DNA of 31,703 bases, taken from assembly GCA_014904985.1 (NCBI GenBank), contig MU129014.1:108202-139904 (forward strand), written 5' to 3'. Origin of the DNA: Hydnum rufescens UP504. Its lineage: Eukaryota; Basidiomycota; Agaricomycetes; Cantharellales; Hydnaceae. The position numbers and the translations under genes were made by a program. This document shows, in pieces, positions 1 through 10,261 of this stretch (position 1 is its first letter; each line of letters begins with the position of its first letter). Below the pieces are notes generated by a model. It was not told where the DNA came from, did no database searches, and saw only the letters and a program-made list of their open reading frames with translations.

Positions 1-5
1 CATAG

Positions 6-350
6 AACAAATCCATTGATGTTCCTATTGACCTCAAGCGCTGGAAATCTTTCTCCATATCCATGGCGTGCCACTGGATTCAAGCAGGCATTCTTGCTCC
101 AATCTTGCCAAACACCAGCCAAGTCACACCATCATCTGCCAGATTGCGAGGTGGGCAGAAACTGATGGATTGAAACAGGCAAGAACCATTTGGAGCTTCG
201 GGAGGACACTTGGATTCACTCTCCATAAATGTTGGAGATTGACACCTGAGATGGATTTACTTAACCCTTTTTCTTGAAAGATCCACAAGGAGGAAAACAG
301 GTTCCTGGTATTATTCATCAAAAACCGATACCCCACACTACCATTATTGA
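6..350 (+). pseudogene. Decayed coding fragment, unknown protein
   Basis: One plus frame reads as plausible protein from base 6 to a stop at 348-350. Two TGA codons interrupt it, at 171-173 and 240-242. An ATG lies at 63-65, but the frame is open upstream of it, so this may be the 3' part of a gene that begins outside the window. The composition is ordinary, with several Trp, Arg and Lys, and shows no recognisable domain. The coding call rests on the length of readable protein and on both interruptions being TGA, as in every other decayed gene here. It could be a chance frame. Confidence 0.35.
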
Positions 351-804
351 TTTTCTTGTGCAGTTTGTACTCTGAAAATGTAATGGTTTTCGATATTACC
401 AATCGACTTTCTTATGCCCAATTCCAGACATGTTTTTTTCTCACTTCCTTCCCCACAACGAAGCACCTTGAGTCCAGTGCTGAACGTTCAGCTTCACCAA
501 TGTTCGGTGTCCTCTCTTGCGTCCTGTGGAGCAGTCTTGTGGGCCCCATTGCTACCACAACATCAATTTCATCTCATTCACATATTCGTAAGTTAAAGTC
601 AGTTGAATCAGTTCTGAATGTCACTCTAAGACCTTACGGTGCTTTCTGTATCAAACTTTCATCCCACTCCAGTACTGGTCGTCGACCACATTCAGACGTC
701 CAGTCTCCTGTCTGGCATCCCTCGGAAAACCATCCTTGTTGAGCTCAGTGCTGGAGGTCAGCATTCTCTGACCTCTGGTATCCTGTCCGACAGTATCTGT
801 CAAC

Positions 805-1220
805 ATGGTTAGAACACGGGCCACCCTGAATCATTAGATTCATCACAATCATCCACCAAGCGGCCCACGCCCCTCTATGAAAGTTCCTCATCTAATCCAA
901 AGCCACCCTTGCCTAAAGCTAAATGCCCTCTACCAAAAAGCGAAAGTCTTTCATCAAAGGAACACCGGCTTTCCTCTACTGCAAAGACAGCTTTTGAATG
1001 CCCAGCCTCTTCCTCCCCAGCCGGTACCATCCAAGGCCTCAGATCCTCTACAGGCTGTTGCCCAAGGGCTTGACGTTTTGCAATCTACCAGCAGACAAAC
1101 CACTCGGTCTCTGTCAACATTCATTCTCATATCTCCACGAACCACCCTCGAAAGTCTCCACATCTCTGTCCAGCGTATTCTGCCCTTGTCTTCGCCCAAC
1201 TTGCCAATCCCCCTGGATAA
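805..1220 (+). pseudogene. Decayed Ser/Pro/Lys-rich protein fragment
   Basis: The ATG at 805-807 opens with M-V-R-T-R, a common start in mushroom proteins. One missing base just after it (about 818) moves the reading to the frame containing a long Ser/Pro/Lys-rich stretch, interrupted by TGA at 1071-1073 and ending at TAA 1218-1220. Composition suggests a disordered N-terminal region. It could be a separate gene or a displaced 5' exon of the next gene, which starts 70 bp downstream. No domain is recognised. The bases between about 350 and 804 show no convincing gene. Confidence 0.4.
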
Positions 1221-1289
1221 TTACATCCGCAATCCGCAAAGAAAAGACCATGCCCTCACATCCTCTCTCTTTTTTTTAGTGATAAAATC

Positions 1290-3422
1290 ATGGCTCGGGA
1301 AGTCACCCCACCCTCCAGTCCGGGTTTCAGTTTGCGGGATGGATGGTCCCCTGAGTCCCCAGTCGACCACTCCATCCCCATTCACCGACCATCACTGGAA
1401 CCCCCTGACCACCCTAGGGTGAAAGACTCTGGAGGACATCGAGACCATGATTCTGATGAATCGAACCCTGGTTGGCAATCACCCCTTCCCGGTCTCAAAA
1501 ATCTCAACACCAAACAGTGTCATTTGATGATTCCCTTGATTATTGCGATGAGGATGATGATCATAGTGATGAAGATGGCGAGGATGGAGATGATACTGCA
1601 GACATACAATGTTGAAGGCGCAAATTCCAGAATGATGAAATTGATGAAGTTGTAGAAATGTTCTGCCAGTTTGAAGAGATGAAAGTTAAACCATGTGCCC
1701 AGCGCCTGGGTTGTACTGTCACATGCTTGATGAGAATTGGGAAATGGTCACTGAATACAAGTGAGCGCTGACAGCATGGGAATCCTTGGAACACGTACCT
1801 CAACCTTCTCAAAGGTTCGTGATCTTGATGTCACAATTTTCCTTCATTTCTCATTCTGATCTCTGGAACTCTATATAGAGAAAGATGAGTTTGTGTCAAA
1901 GTCAGAAGCGCGCAACTCGTATGCAAAACTCAAAAATGATATGGGTGGCAGTGATACTGAAGCCTGGGCGGCAGAGACGGAGTGTTTGACGTCTGAACTT
2001 TGTGGGAGGAAGACTGCAGTAGGAAAGAAGAAAGGAGAATCAGGAGGGGATGTGGTGAAGCTCATGGAACAGACACAGCACCGGTGGAATGCGGATGGCA
2101 AAACTTTGCTGAACACCGGCATCCATACCTTCTACATGATGGTCTCTGATATGGCATCTTCATCGGCTGCTCATAGTCAGAATACCTCCTCTATGAACTC
2201 ACCCCAAATGGAATCATGGTACAAGTCTCACTTTGACCCCACCCAGCACATTGGTGATGTCTACAAATACATTCTTGCTCAGCAACTACGGTTGAAGGAG
2301 GTTGAGGCTTTGGAAGAAGGAGAGTCACACCGGTGGTGTATAATGGAAACACAAGACATGCACCATACGAAAGCTGCTTGTGCACAGAGAATGCACAAGC
2401 TCCTGGGCCCCTATATGCTGGCGAAGGTCAAAGTAACGAAGTGGATGGAGATACCAAAGTTGTTGAGGCTTAATCAACTTCAGTTGGAGGGGCTTCCTAC
2501 TGTGGATGAATTCCCACTCTTAGGGAGTTGGACAGCCGATAAGTACCAAACATCCCACTGGAACAAGATGTACAAGGCCTTTACTCATCCTGAAGATCAT
2601 CGGATCTGCCTAGAAGAACTCCCAGAGTCTCCTCTCAACTCTGATGAGTCCATGTTGCCGGTCATGATTGATCACCATGGGCGAGTCCAGCATACCATTG
2701 GGAGTGTAGATCATGCTAGAGCTTCGAACAACTGGTCTGGGGGTGCCATGCTGGGAGGAGAAGGAATCAACAGTCCAGTTCTGGATGAAGTCCGGGAGGA
2801 GAATGTGGAGAGCACAATGGGGAAACGGAAGTATAGTGAATTGGGTAGAAGTTGGGACTCTACAGGAATTGGGCCTGATCATGTGGCTGAGGATGCTGGG
2901 GAGCATGACAGTGACGTAGAGGAGGATGAGAGGCCAGTGAGAAGGAGAAGGAAGTTATGACTCCCAAGAAGATTGACATCTACAATTCCAGATGAACTCG
3001 ACAAGTCGCCAACTCCTCTTTCTCCCAACTCACTCATCCATGCTCAGGCTAACCAGAGCCCTCCACCTTTTCTCGTGACAACTTCTGCATCAAGCCATGT
3101 GGGAGCCACAGTACCTTTGGTCAACAGCTGGGTTGCACAACTACGTAGGATACCAACATATTTGATGAACTCAGGGGCCTCGACACCCTTGGATAATTTC
3201 CCTATGTCTATGTCTCCACCTATACAAGTTCTTAGGGATAGCTCAGCGTCATCATCTTCCACTCCCAACTCTGGTCCTGACATGATGAGCACTCACCCGA
3301 ATGGACCCTCGCAGGCCTCATTTTCACTGCCCAGTGCGCGGGTTCATCTCAGTGCTGCAGACTTTGACGCACTTCAAATGAGCTTTGCTACTTGGGCAGG
3401 AAATGGTGCTGGGCTCTTGTAG
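1290..3422 (+). pseudogene. Cassette family C, plus-strand copy (C'), decayed
   Basis: The ATG at 1290 starts a Pro/Ser-rich segment; a one-base shift near 1485 leads into an Asp/Glu-rich stretch, interrupted by TGA at 1613-1615. A probable intron ends with TATAG near 1884. From 1893 one frame runs to TAG 3420-3422, broken only by TGA 2958-2960. The 1893-3422 part matches the minus-strand gene at 25475-27282 in order: a Y-A-K then E-A-W block near the start, an A-A-H-x-Q-N block, a W-x-x-x-x-x-F block, the block P-V-M-I-D-H-H-G-R-V against P-L-V-I-D-R-D-G-N-A-V, a Ser/Pro-rich linker and a similar C-terminus with L-S and D-x-L. Basic residues (R-R-R-R-K) at about 2940 could be a nuclear localisation signal. 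Function unknown. Exact 5' splicing is unresolved. Confidence 0.6.
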
Positions 3423-3559
3423 ATACAAGACTACTCATGTCCATATCATTCCATTCCTATCATAATACATTGCTCTTGTCATCGTTAATAGTGTTCTAAG
3501 TTTTCAACATGAATGTTAGGTTTCTAGTGAGGTTTAAGGATCTGCCATTCAAGTGTGCA

Positions 3560-3665
3560 AGTTCCCCAAGTTGGGCCCAAGGTAGCCACAAATGGGCCCA
3601 AGTTGGGCACAGTTGGGCCCAAAGACTGTAAGCCACTGGGTATCAAAGACCCTGAGTTGGACCCA
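3560..3665 (+). repeat. Short degenerate repeat, AGTTGGGCCCA core
   Basis: Between the first two cassette genes the motif AGTTGGGCCCA or a close variant recurs about four times in 100 bp. The GGGCCC core is self-complementary. No gene is seen in the 315-bp spacer. Confidence 0.5.
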
Positions 3666-3737
3666 ATTATGTTCCATATTGCTTGGGACCTAGTTAGGTA
3701 TTAAAAATGCCTCATTTTTCGACCTTAGGTGTCATAA

Positions 3738-5137
3738 CCAGCTGACCGAGGTGATACTCTGGCAGAAGTTCGAGCCATCACGCAGCTTCTGATGCATAGG
3801 ACCCTTGACCATATAGCCCTGGTTGCTGGTCTGGAGCTACCATGTTTTGGGGTCAATCACAATCTAGTGGGCACTTTCATTTCCATAGACAACCCTGATG
3901 TCCCTATGGCAGAATTGGAGTGACATGGTGTCCCCCTTCATGGTATCTGGATCCTGGAGCCCAGAGAAGTCTGTACTCTTGATCCCCATGCAGGGGATTT
4001 ATCTTCCAAGTCCCAGGCTGTTGCCAATGGGGTGGCCGAATGCAGTCCCAATGAAGCCCATGGGGAATTCATGGAAATTTGGAGAACGAAATGAGGTGCC
4101 CAAGTCAAGCATCCGTCTCTCTGGATGATTTGACCCATCCAACAAAAAGAGGACTATGTGCATCAACAGGATGTCTACACAGCTGTATTTGAGTCTGACC
4201 TTCGAGATGTAGACAGCGCCATGGCTGGTGCACTAGTCCCTGTTTTGGGTCCTTCCTCCATCAGCCTCTGTGATACAGTGCCACTGCCACCTCGTCCTCC
4301 TTCCCCCCCACCATCCCCTTCACATCCTGATGACATGGATGTCGAGCCTGCTGTTGATGCACCCATCACTAGTGCTGTTGACATACCCCTCACCAGTGCT
4401 GTTGATGCACCTGTCACTAGTGCTGTTGACGCACCTGCCCTCACTACTGACCTGATCCATTACTTTGGATTTGAGGGCAAAGAGGGTTATTCTTCAGAAG
4501 AGCCATCAGATGATGACTTTGTGAAGAAATGTTGGCACCAATCTGTCAAGGATTGGTGTCTTGAGGAAGCACAAAGGGACCCCCGTTGGCCAGCAGTCAC
4601 AACAGACTTCCCCATGGCATTCTTGGGAATTCCTGGTCCCTGAGAGCACATTCTCTCTATTGTCTGGGAGGCTCAGAAAAAGCACAGAGTTTACCATTCT
4701 GGCTTAGAGCACTATGTACTGGAGAGATGGAGCTCTGCCCCTCCAGGGCCTCCAGGCTACCCAAAGTGTGCAAAGAAGCACCATTGTTTGGTCAATGCTG
4801 ATCAAGGTAAGACATTGCTTGTAATTACTAAGGAGCAAGGAGATGAACTCATTTCTTAGGACCAATTGATAGGCCCAAGAGCGCCTGGCATGAGGCCAAG
4901 TATGGACCCTCTCGAGGCTGGTCATGGTCTTGTTCTCCCATCTGGGGAGAAGAGTACCTTGAGTCTGAGCGCAACTGTGCTGAGCACAACCGTGTTGAGC
5001 GAGACTGTGTTGAGCACAATCATGCTTTTGCCTTGTTTGTCTCTCGTCCTTCTCATGTTCAGTATCCCCCCACTCTTGTGCAAGGTCACCTGTTCGACGT
5101 TCACAGTCCCCCATTGGTCCCTCACCACTAGAGTCAG
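3738..5137 (+). pseudogene. Cassette family D, plus-strand copy (D'), 5' part, split by an insertion
   Basis: One frame is readable from 3738 to 4806 through TGA codons at 3921-3923, 4092-4094, 4131-4133 and 4641-4643. A 53-nt intron at 4807-4859 (GTAAGA...TTACTAAG...TTAG) follows, and the frame continues to 5137 through TAG 5129-5131. Around 4600-4720 it matches the minus-strand D gene near 31500-31360 (shared pattern V-T-x-D, then E-x-I-L, then V-Y and L-E-x-Y). A fourfold 8-residue repeat (T-S-A-V-D-x-P-x) lies at about 4370-4440. The second exon begins an Arg/Ser/Cys/His-rich region that continues after the inserted element at 12030. No known domain. The true start is not identified; no ATG is apparent in frame at 3738. 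Confidence 0.65.
4807..4859 (+). other. Spliceosomal intron in D'
   Basis: GTAAGA donor, a TTACTAAG branch-point-like sequence about 30 nt before the acceptor, and a CTTAG acceptor. Removing it keeps the reading frame: the exon ends with one base of a Gly codon that the next exon completes. The minus-strand D gene has a GTAAGA at the matching place (31310 downwards). Confidence 0.6.
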
Positions 5138-5165
5138 TTACTAAGGATATATCAGTCATGGCAAC
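5138..5165 (+). repeat. Left terminal inverted repeat
   Basis: The first 17 bases are perfectly complementary to 12010-12026. Beyond them, CAACTTGCC on this side corresponds to TAACTTGCTG (read on the complement) at the other end. Confidence 0.75.
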
Positions 5166-5269
5166 TTGCCAGAGAAATTCTCACATCATAGCAGTAAGTT
5201 GATAATATATCACTGCCTGTAACTCACAGGCAGCTCTGCTAAATGCCAAGTTGCAAGTATTCAAAAGAA

Positions 5270-5350
5270 CAGCACACACTGCAAATTGAACACTGGACCT
5301 CAAGACAACATAGCACTGAGTGAGTTACCAACTAAGCTATCACAGCTCCT
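5270..5350 (-). repeat. tRNA-derived (SINE-like) segment
   Basis: On the minus strand, TAGCTTAGTTGG (5339-5328) matches a pol III A box in a D-arm context, and GTGTTCAATTT (5293-5283) resembles a degenerate B box at tRNA-like spacing. The ends do not form an acceptor stem, so this is not a functional tRNA. It may be the head of a SINE or a tRNA pseudogene. Confidence 0.45.
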
Positions 5351-5733
5351 ATATCCAGGCTACTTTTAAGGTCTATCTATAGTGGTCTTGGCTGCCACAT
5401 CAGGCAATGTCACTAGGACCAGCCAAAGCCTGGATTATATAATAACAAAAATACCTCCGGACCACTGTGTTGCTGGGCAGTTGCTAAAATTGAACCCAAA
5501 ACAGGCTTCCATGGTTGCCCATTCAGCCTCAGACATTGGGATTTCCTAATTTGGAAATCATGTACTCATCCTTGTCTCTGACACTCATCAGATTATTTAC
5601 TTATTATGATTATTACTATTATTATATACAGTAGTCTACTATGCTTTGCCCCTTTTGCCCCCGTCGCATAGATTGTGGATGATCAGGGGCTGGAGTCATT
5701 GGTGGCTGCGCGTGTCCAGATTTCGTCTTAGGC

Positions 5734-7870
5734 CTAGGTCATAGTGCAGGGACAATGACAAATAATACGTTAGTTAATAAAAAAACAGAAGCAGTGCCAG
5801 AAGAGCAGCAGTTGCTGCTCTCCTGGCATGGTTGTACATCTTATAACAAGAAACTTACAAGATATTACCACACACCTGCTGCAGTGGGTGTGTGGCACTG
5901 TGGCTTCCTCCTTTGTCACGCACCGGCTGGGCATTAGGGCTTCAGGGTTGTCAGGTGGTGTTTGCATGGGTTTTGATGGGGATGTGGATGTGGGTGGCTG
6001 CACACATCCATGCTTTGTCTTGGACTTCAGCTGTGTTCTTGCCAGGTGGGATTTCGTATCAAGAGGACACCTAGAATAATGAATAATACATTAGTTTAAA
6101 AAAAAACAGAAGCAGCACCCAAAGAGCAGCTACTGCTGCTCTTTGGGTGCTGCTGTAGATGGTGCAGTGAGAAACTGACCAGGTATTACCACAGCCACCA
6201 CAGCAGGTGTGTGATGCCATATTTTATCCATGGTGTTTGTGTATGCTGGAGGTGTCGGGGGTTGGATTCTCAGATCGCATTGTTGGTGGCTGTGCACATC
6301 CGGATTTCATATTGTGCCTTGGCTGTGTTCTCGTCATATGGGACTTCGTGCAGGGAGAGGGGATAATACGTTAGTAAAGCAAAACAAACAAAAAAACAAA
6401 AGCAGGGCCAAGGAGCTGCTGCTGCTGCTCTTCAGTGCCATATATGCTATCATGAGAACTCATGCAAAACACCACACCCACCACAGTGGGTGTGGTCCTG
6501 GATTGGTTTCATGGGTCGGGGGGCTGAGCTCTGACATGGGGTCTGGGTGGCCTCACAGGTTCAAGGCTGGTGTATTTGGGGGGCATCGCACAGTGGAGGC
6601 ACCTAGAATAGTAATATGTTAGTGGGGAAAACAAAACCAAAGACAATGCCAAAAGAGCAGCTGGTGCTGCTCTTTTGGCATTGTCGTACTCCCCGTAATC
6701 AAATGGCTCACCTCATATTACCCACACCCGCCAGAGCGGGTGTGGCACCATATTTATTGCATTGTCGTATAGGTGGCGGATATCTTGAGGTTGGGTGGTC
6801 TTGGTGTTTGGGTGCTGGGCTGTTAAGCGCAGTCTTCAGCTGTGCGTGACAGGGGTGTTCATATCGAGTTGCAGGTGGCTGCGCCAGTCCGTGTTTCATC
6901 TTGGACCTCGACTCTGTTCTTGTCGGGGGGGTTTCATGTATCGAGAAGACACCTAGGAAGAATACATTAGTTTAAAAAAAAATAGAAGTAGTGCCCAAAG
7001 AGCAGCTACTGCTGCTCTTTGGGCCCCATTGTCAGAGAAACTTACAACTAGTACCACACCCACAGTGGGTGTGTGGTACAAGATTAGGTCGATCATCATG
7101 TTCAGGAGCCAGGCACTCCAGGCTTGGGCGGCTGCACATCGAATATCGTGTTGGGGGCTGGTCTGTGTCCTCATCAGGCAGGTTTTCGCTTAGGGAAGGG
7201 ATCTAGAACAATGGTAAATAATACATTAGTAAAAAAAAAGAAAATAGAGGGGTGCCAAAAGAGCCGCTTCTGCTGCTCCTTTGGCACAGGTGGGATTAGA
7301 CATACCTGATGTCACCACACACCCACTGAAGTGGGTGTGTGGTGCCGTATCTGATTTGTCATCGTATTCATATTAAGTTCTTGGGGCTCGGGGGTTGGGA
7401 TCTGAGTGGCTGCATGCTCTGTATTTCGCCACAGGCTGTGTCTCTGATTGATCGGGCGTGGCTTTCAAGGGAGAGAGGAAGAACCTAGAATAGTGAATAT
7501 GTTAGTAAGAAAAAATAATACAAGCAATGCCAAAAGAGCAGCTGGTGCTGCTCTTTTGGCATCATGATACACCATGTAATGAAATAAACTCACCTAACAG
7601 TGCCACACACCCGCTGAAGCAGGTGTGGCACCATCGTTGTATATGTTGTGGATACTTGACTGATCTTGCGGCTGCGCGCACTCCCATATTTTGCCGTAGG
7701 GCTTGTCTGGGCATTCTTTGGGTGGGGTTTCATGGAGGGAAAGAGCAGCTAGAATAACAAGTATATTAGTAAAAAAAAGGAATTGAAGCAACACCAAAAG
7801 AGCAGCTAGTGCTGCTCTTTTGGCATCGTGCCACACCCCAGAAAAGAAACTCACCTAATAGTGCCACACA
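5734..7870 (-). repeat. Left array of about eight hairpin-intron/exon units (leftward)
   Basis: Units of about 220-330 bp read on the minus strand. Each has an exon-like part ending in a palindrome of type CCACACACCC-GGGTGTGTGG, then an intron-like part with GTGAGT, GTAAGT, GTCAGT or GTATGT donor, a hairpin with arms CCAAAAGAGCAGC and GCTGCTCTTTTGG, an ACTAAC/ACTAAT branch point, and an ATTCTAG-type acceptor. Intron spans (5' to 3' on minus): 7854-7749, 7593-7485, 7305-7203, 7045-6953, 6711-6603, a degenerate unit about 6470-6360, 6179-6071, 5858-5734. Exon parts are alignable to each other and to the right array but show no single conserved open frame. Whether they are transcribed is unknown. 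Confidence 0.75.
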
Positions 7871-8149
7871 CCCGCCTCAGCAGGGGTGTGGCACCATGTT
7901 GTGCTTGCTTCGGGCACCTTGATGTTGAGATGCTACTCAACACCAGGACTTTCCAGGCTCGAAAGAGTGCTATAGAAGAAGGGTTGGGAGCTCCGATGAC
8001 TGTCAAATCAAAATCTGGTTCAGCCAGTGTGTAGAGGGGAGACTGTGTTTCTGTTTATTCAAATGGGTTGGTTCACTTCAATGGTTGATCACTCTCTGCA
8101 AGATATGTATGTGTTTATTGGGAATGGAATGTGATATGGACTAGCAATA

Positions 8150-8255
8150 GTCAATGATATATTGTAGATGCTTATAGGAAGGCTTATACATCATATGGAA
8201 TGCTTATAGAAAGGCTTATATGTGAGAGATGCTTATGGAAAGGCTTATACGTGTT
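8150..8255 (+). repeat. Short tandem repeat, ATGCTTATGGAAAGGCTTATA type
   Basis: About three copies of a 30-35-bp unit, each containing two GCTTAT motifs. From 7900 to 8640 I see no gene. Confidence 0.5.
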
Positions 8256-8674
8256 CGTGTTGTGTTTGTTCGTTTACTGATATTTGTGTGTCCTTGTTTA
8301 TGTCCTCCTAGTCAAAATGCAGATATCTGTGGGCTATAGAATGGTCAGTGCTTGGTTAGTTTTGTTAGTATGCTTCAATCTTCTTTCCTGACTCTTATTT
8401 TGTTATGCTTACTTTTACCTTGGATGTCCAGCAACTCTAACCTTAGGTTCTGCAACTATCCTTGGCTTCAGTATTTCGCGTAGATGGCTTCCAGTAGCTT
8501 GGTCTCAACAACCTTGAAGATGACTTAGCTCCAGATGGCTTTAGATAGACTTTTCTTTAGATTATAAGCAGAATGGTTGACAGTAGTAGACAGTGGTTGA
8601 TTTCCAGAGTGAGGAGATGGGGGGGAACAAGAAAATCTGCTAGCTTATATACCTATCTGAAGGTGGCTGTGCAT

Positions 8675-8935
8675 GGAGCAAGAACAAAAGAGTAATAAAG
8701 CTATGAGATCATAGTGATGTCATGGGGGAGTCATAGGAGTAGAACAAAAGAGTAATAAAGAAGTGATGTCATAATGCGGTCATAGCTGAGTCATCCATAG
8801 AGTGTGATGTCATAGTGAAGTCACAGTGATGTCATAGTGATGTCATTCATAAAGAGAACAAAAGGATTCATAAAGGGAATGATGTCACTAGTTTGCTGAG
8901 CTTGTGGAGTGGTTGGAGCATGATGTCACTGACCA
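8675..8935 (+). repeat. TGATGTCAT-rich repeat tract
   Basis: TGATGTCA or near variants (GAAGTCAC, GCGGTCAT, GAGTCAT) recur about ten times. The block AGAACAAAAGAGTAATAAAG occurs twice, near 8683 and 8742. No coding frame is convincing. The motif resembles a CRE/bZIP half-site arrangement, but that is only a resemblance. Confidence 0.5.
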
Positions 8936-8984
8936 TGTGGAGCATTCTGGGAGGCGAAATGAAGGGATATCTCCGGGTTCTGGA

Positions 8985-9075
8985 GATTAATTTGAGCATA
9001 GTCCAGTGGTTAAGGTGTTTTTGTTACTGGTTAATAAAAGGAACAAGTGCATGGTGTGGGATTCGATGCAGAGAC
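8985..9075 (+). repeat. tRNA-derived (SINE-like) segment
   Basis: ATAGTCCAGTGGTTAAGG near 8998 matches a tRNA D-arm/A box, and GGGATTCGATGCAG near 9058 resembles a B box. The interval between the boxes is long but within the tRNA range. The flanking bases do not form a clear acceptor stem, so it is probably a SINE head or tRNA fossil. Confidence 0.45.
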
Positions 9076-9096
9076 AGCAGTTTGCATCCGTAATAG

Positions 9097-9525
9097 ACGT
9101 TCCTGGTATCATTCGATGCGGATTTTTAACAGCTTTCTGGGCGCGGTGGTTCTGAGCAGATCCGGTGTAAACTGATAGAGAAATTCGTTTTTTACTGATG
9201 GGTGTTGATTCTGATAGTAATATTATTCTGTAGAGTTAAGTTTTGATCTGTTCTTCGCGCACTAGGTACCATTGGATGCGGATTTTTTATATCTTTCCAG
9301 GCGCGGTTATTCCGAGAGGATGGGATACAAACTGATGGAGGGATTTGTTTTTTACTGGAAATTCCGGATTTTGATAGTAGAATTGGTCTGGAGAGTGCAG
9401 TTTTGGTCCGTTCGACTTGTGTTTGGTACTGTTCGAAAGGTGTGAATTGTAGCTTTCTAAGCGTTATATGGGCGTACCTCTCCGATCAAAACTGACGGAG
9501 TTATAAAACGAATTTGGTTTCTGCA
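9097..9525 (+). repeat. Diverged tandem repeat, about 161-bp period, nearly three copies
   Basis: Copies start near 9099, 9260 and 9421. Shared landmarks in order are GGTAC/GGTATC, TTCGATGCGGATTTTT, TTTCTGGGCGCGG or a variant, AAACTGATRGAGRRATT and TTTTTTACTG. The third copy is the most diverged. This CpG-containing block lies just after the tRNA-like segment and could be the body of the same element. Confidence 0.55.
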
Positions 9526-9624
9526 CGTAGCCATAATTAATCTCATAATTGGTCATGTGATCGTCCAATGGCTGGAAGTAGTGTAATTTCACATTTTCTG
9601 ATACTGGATGTTTTTATCTTCTAC

Positions 9625-10196
9625 AGCACCTGATTAGGGGTGGTACCAATGTCACATAGATAGATAATAAGTACCTAGAGAGAAAATAAATACTAAATAA
9701 TCTATATTTGTCCAGTACAAGTGTGGAAATGTGTGATAGTCAGTTGGATTGCACTAAGGCACCATGTGCAAAGCACAATTGGGCGACTTCCATACATTAT
9801 AATTGGCCCAAATTTTAGTATGTTGGTGGCATGTATGTATATTTCACAGGTGATGAAACAAATTGGATGATCAGGCCAATTTTCAATTTCTCGCACCTTC
9901 AATTTCCTATTCAGGAAATTGAAGGTGCGAGAAATTGAAAATTGGCCCGATCGTCCAATTTCTTTCATTGCCCGTGAAATATACATACATGCCACCAACA
10001 TACTAAAATTTGGGCCAATTATAATGTATGGAAGTCACCCAATTGTGCTTTGCACATGGTGCCTTAGTGCAATCCAACTGACTATCACACATTTCCACAC
10101 TTGTACTGGACAAATATAGATTATTTAGTATTTATTTTCTCTCTAGGTACTTATTATCTATCTATGTGACATTGGTACCACTCCTAATCGGGTGCT
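9625..10196. repeat. 572-bp near-perfect palindrome (foldback/MITE-like)
   Basis: Two arms of 284 bp are arranged head to head around a 4-base centre (ATTC at about 9909-9912). The outer ends AGCACCTGATTA and TAATCGGGTGCT pair, and the midpoint of the ends falls exactly on the central loop, so no indel separates the arms. Mismatches are few; several are C/T or G/A differences where the right arm keeps a CpG and the left has TG or CA. No clear target-site duplication is visible. It could be a long-TIR MITE or a fresh inverted duplication. It sits between the two opposed arrays. Confidence 0.85.
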
Positions 10197-10261
10197 CTTT
10201 CAAGCCTGGAAAGTCCCGGCATTGAGTGGTTTGTTTTGATGATTACCTAAGCTGACTCAAT

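Noticed and set aside
3921..4643. In-frame TGA as programmed recoding (selenocysteine or reassigned UGA)
   Set aside because: TGA occurs in unrelated genes that also have frameshifts, the aligned residue is CAA or Arg-like, and CpG decay explains it more simply.
5270..5350. A functional tRNA gene
   Set aside because: No acceptor stem, and the B box is degenerate.
7485..7600. Hairpin followed by a T run as a rho-independent terminator
   Set aside because: The same hairpin sits between a GTGAGT donor and an ACTAAC...TTCTAG acceptor in almost every unit, and the host is eukaryotic.
5734..7870. Regularly spaced palindromes as a CRISPR array
   Set aside because: Units are long and diverged, intervals are alignable to each other (not unique spacers), and the genome is eukaryotic.
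9702..10119. Two near-identical frames of 99 and 66 codons
   Set aside because: They are the same sequence read on the two arms of the 572-bp palindrome, with no coding features.
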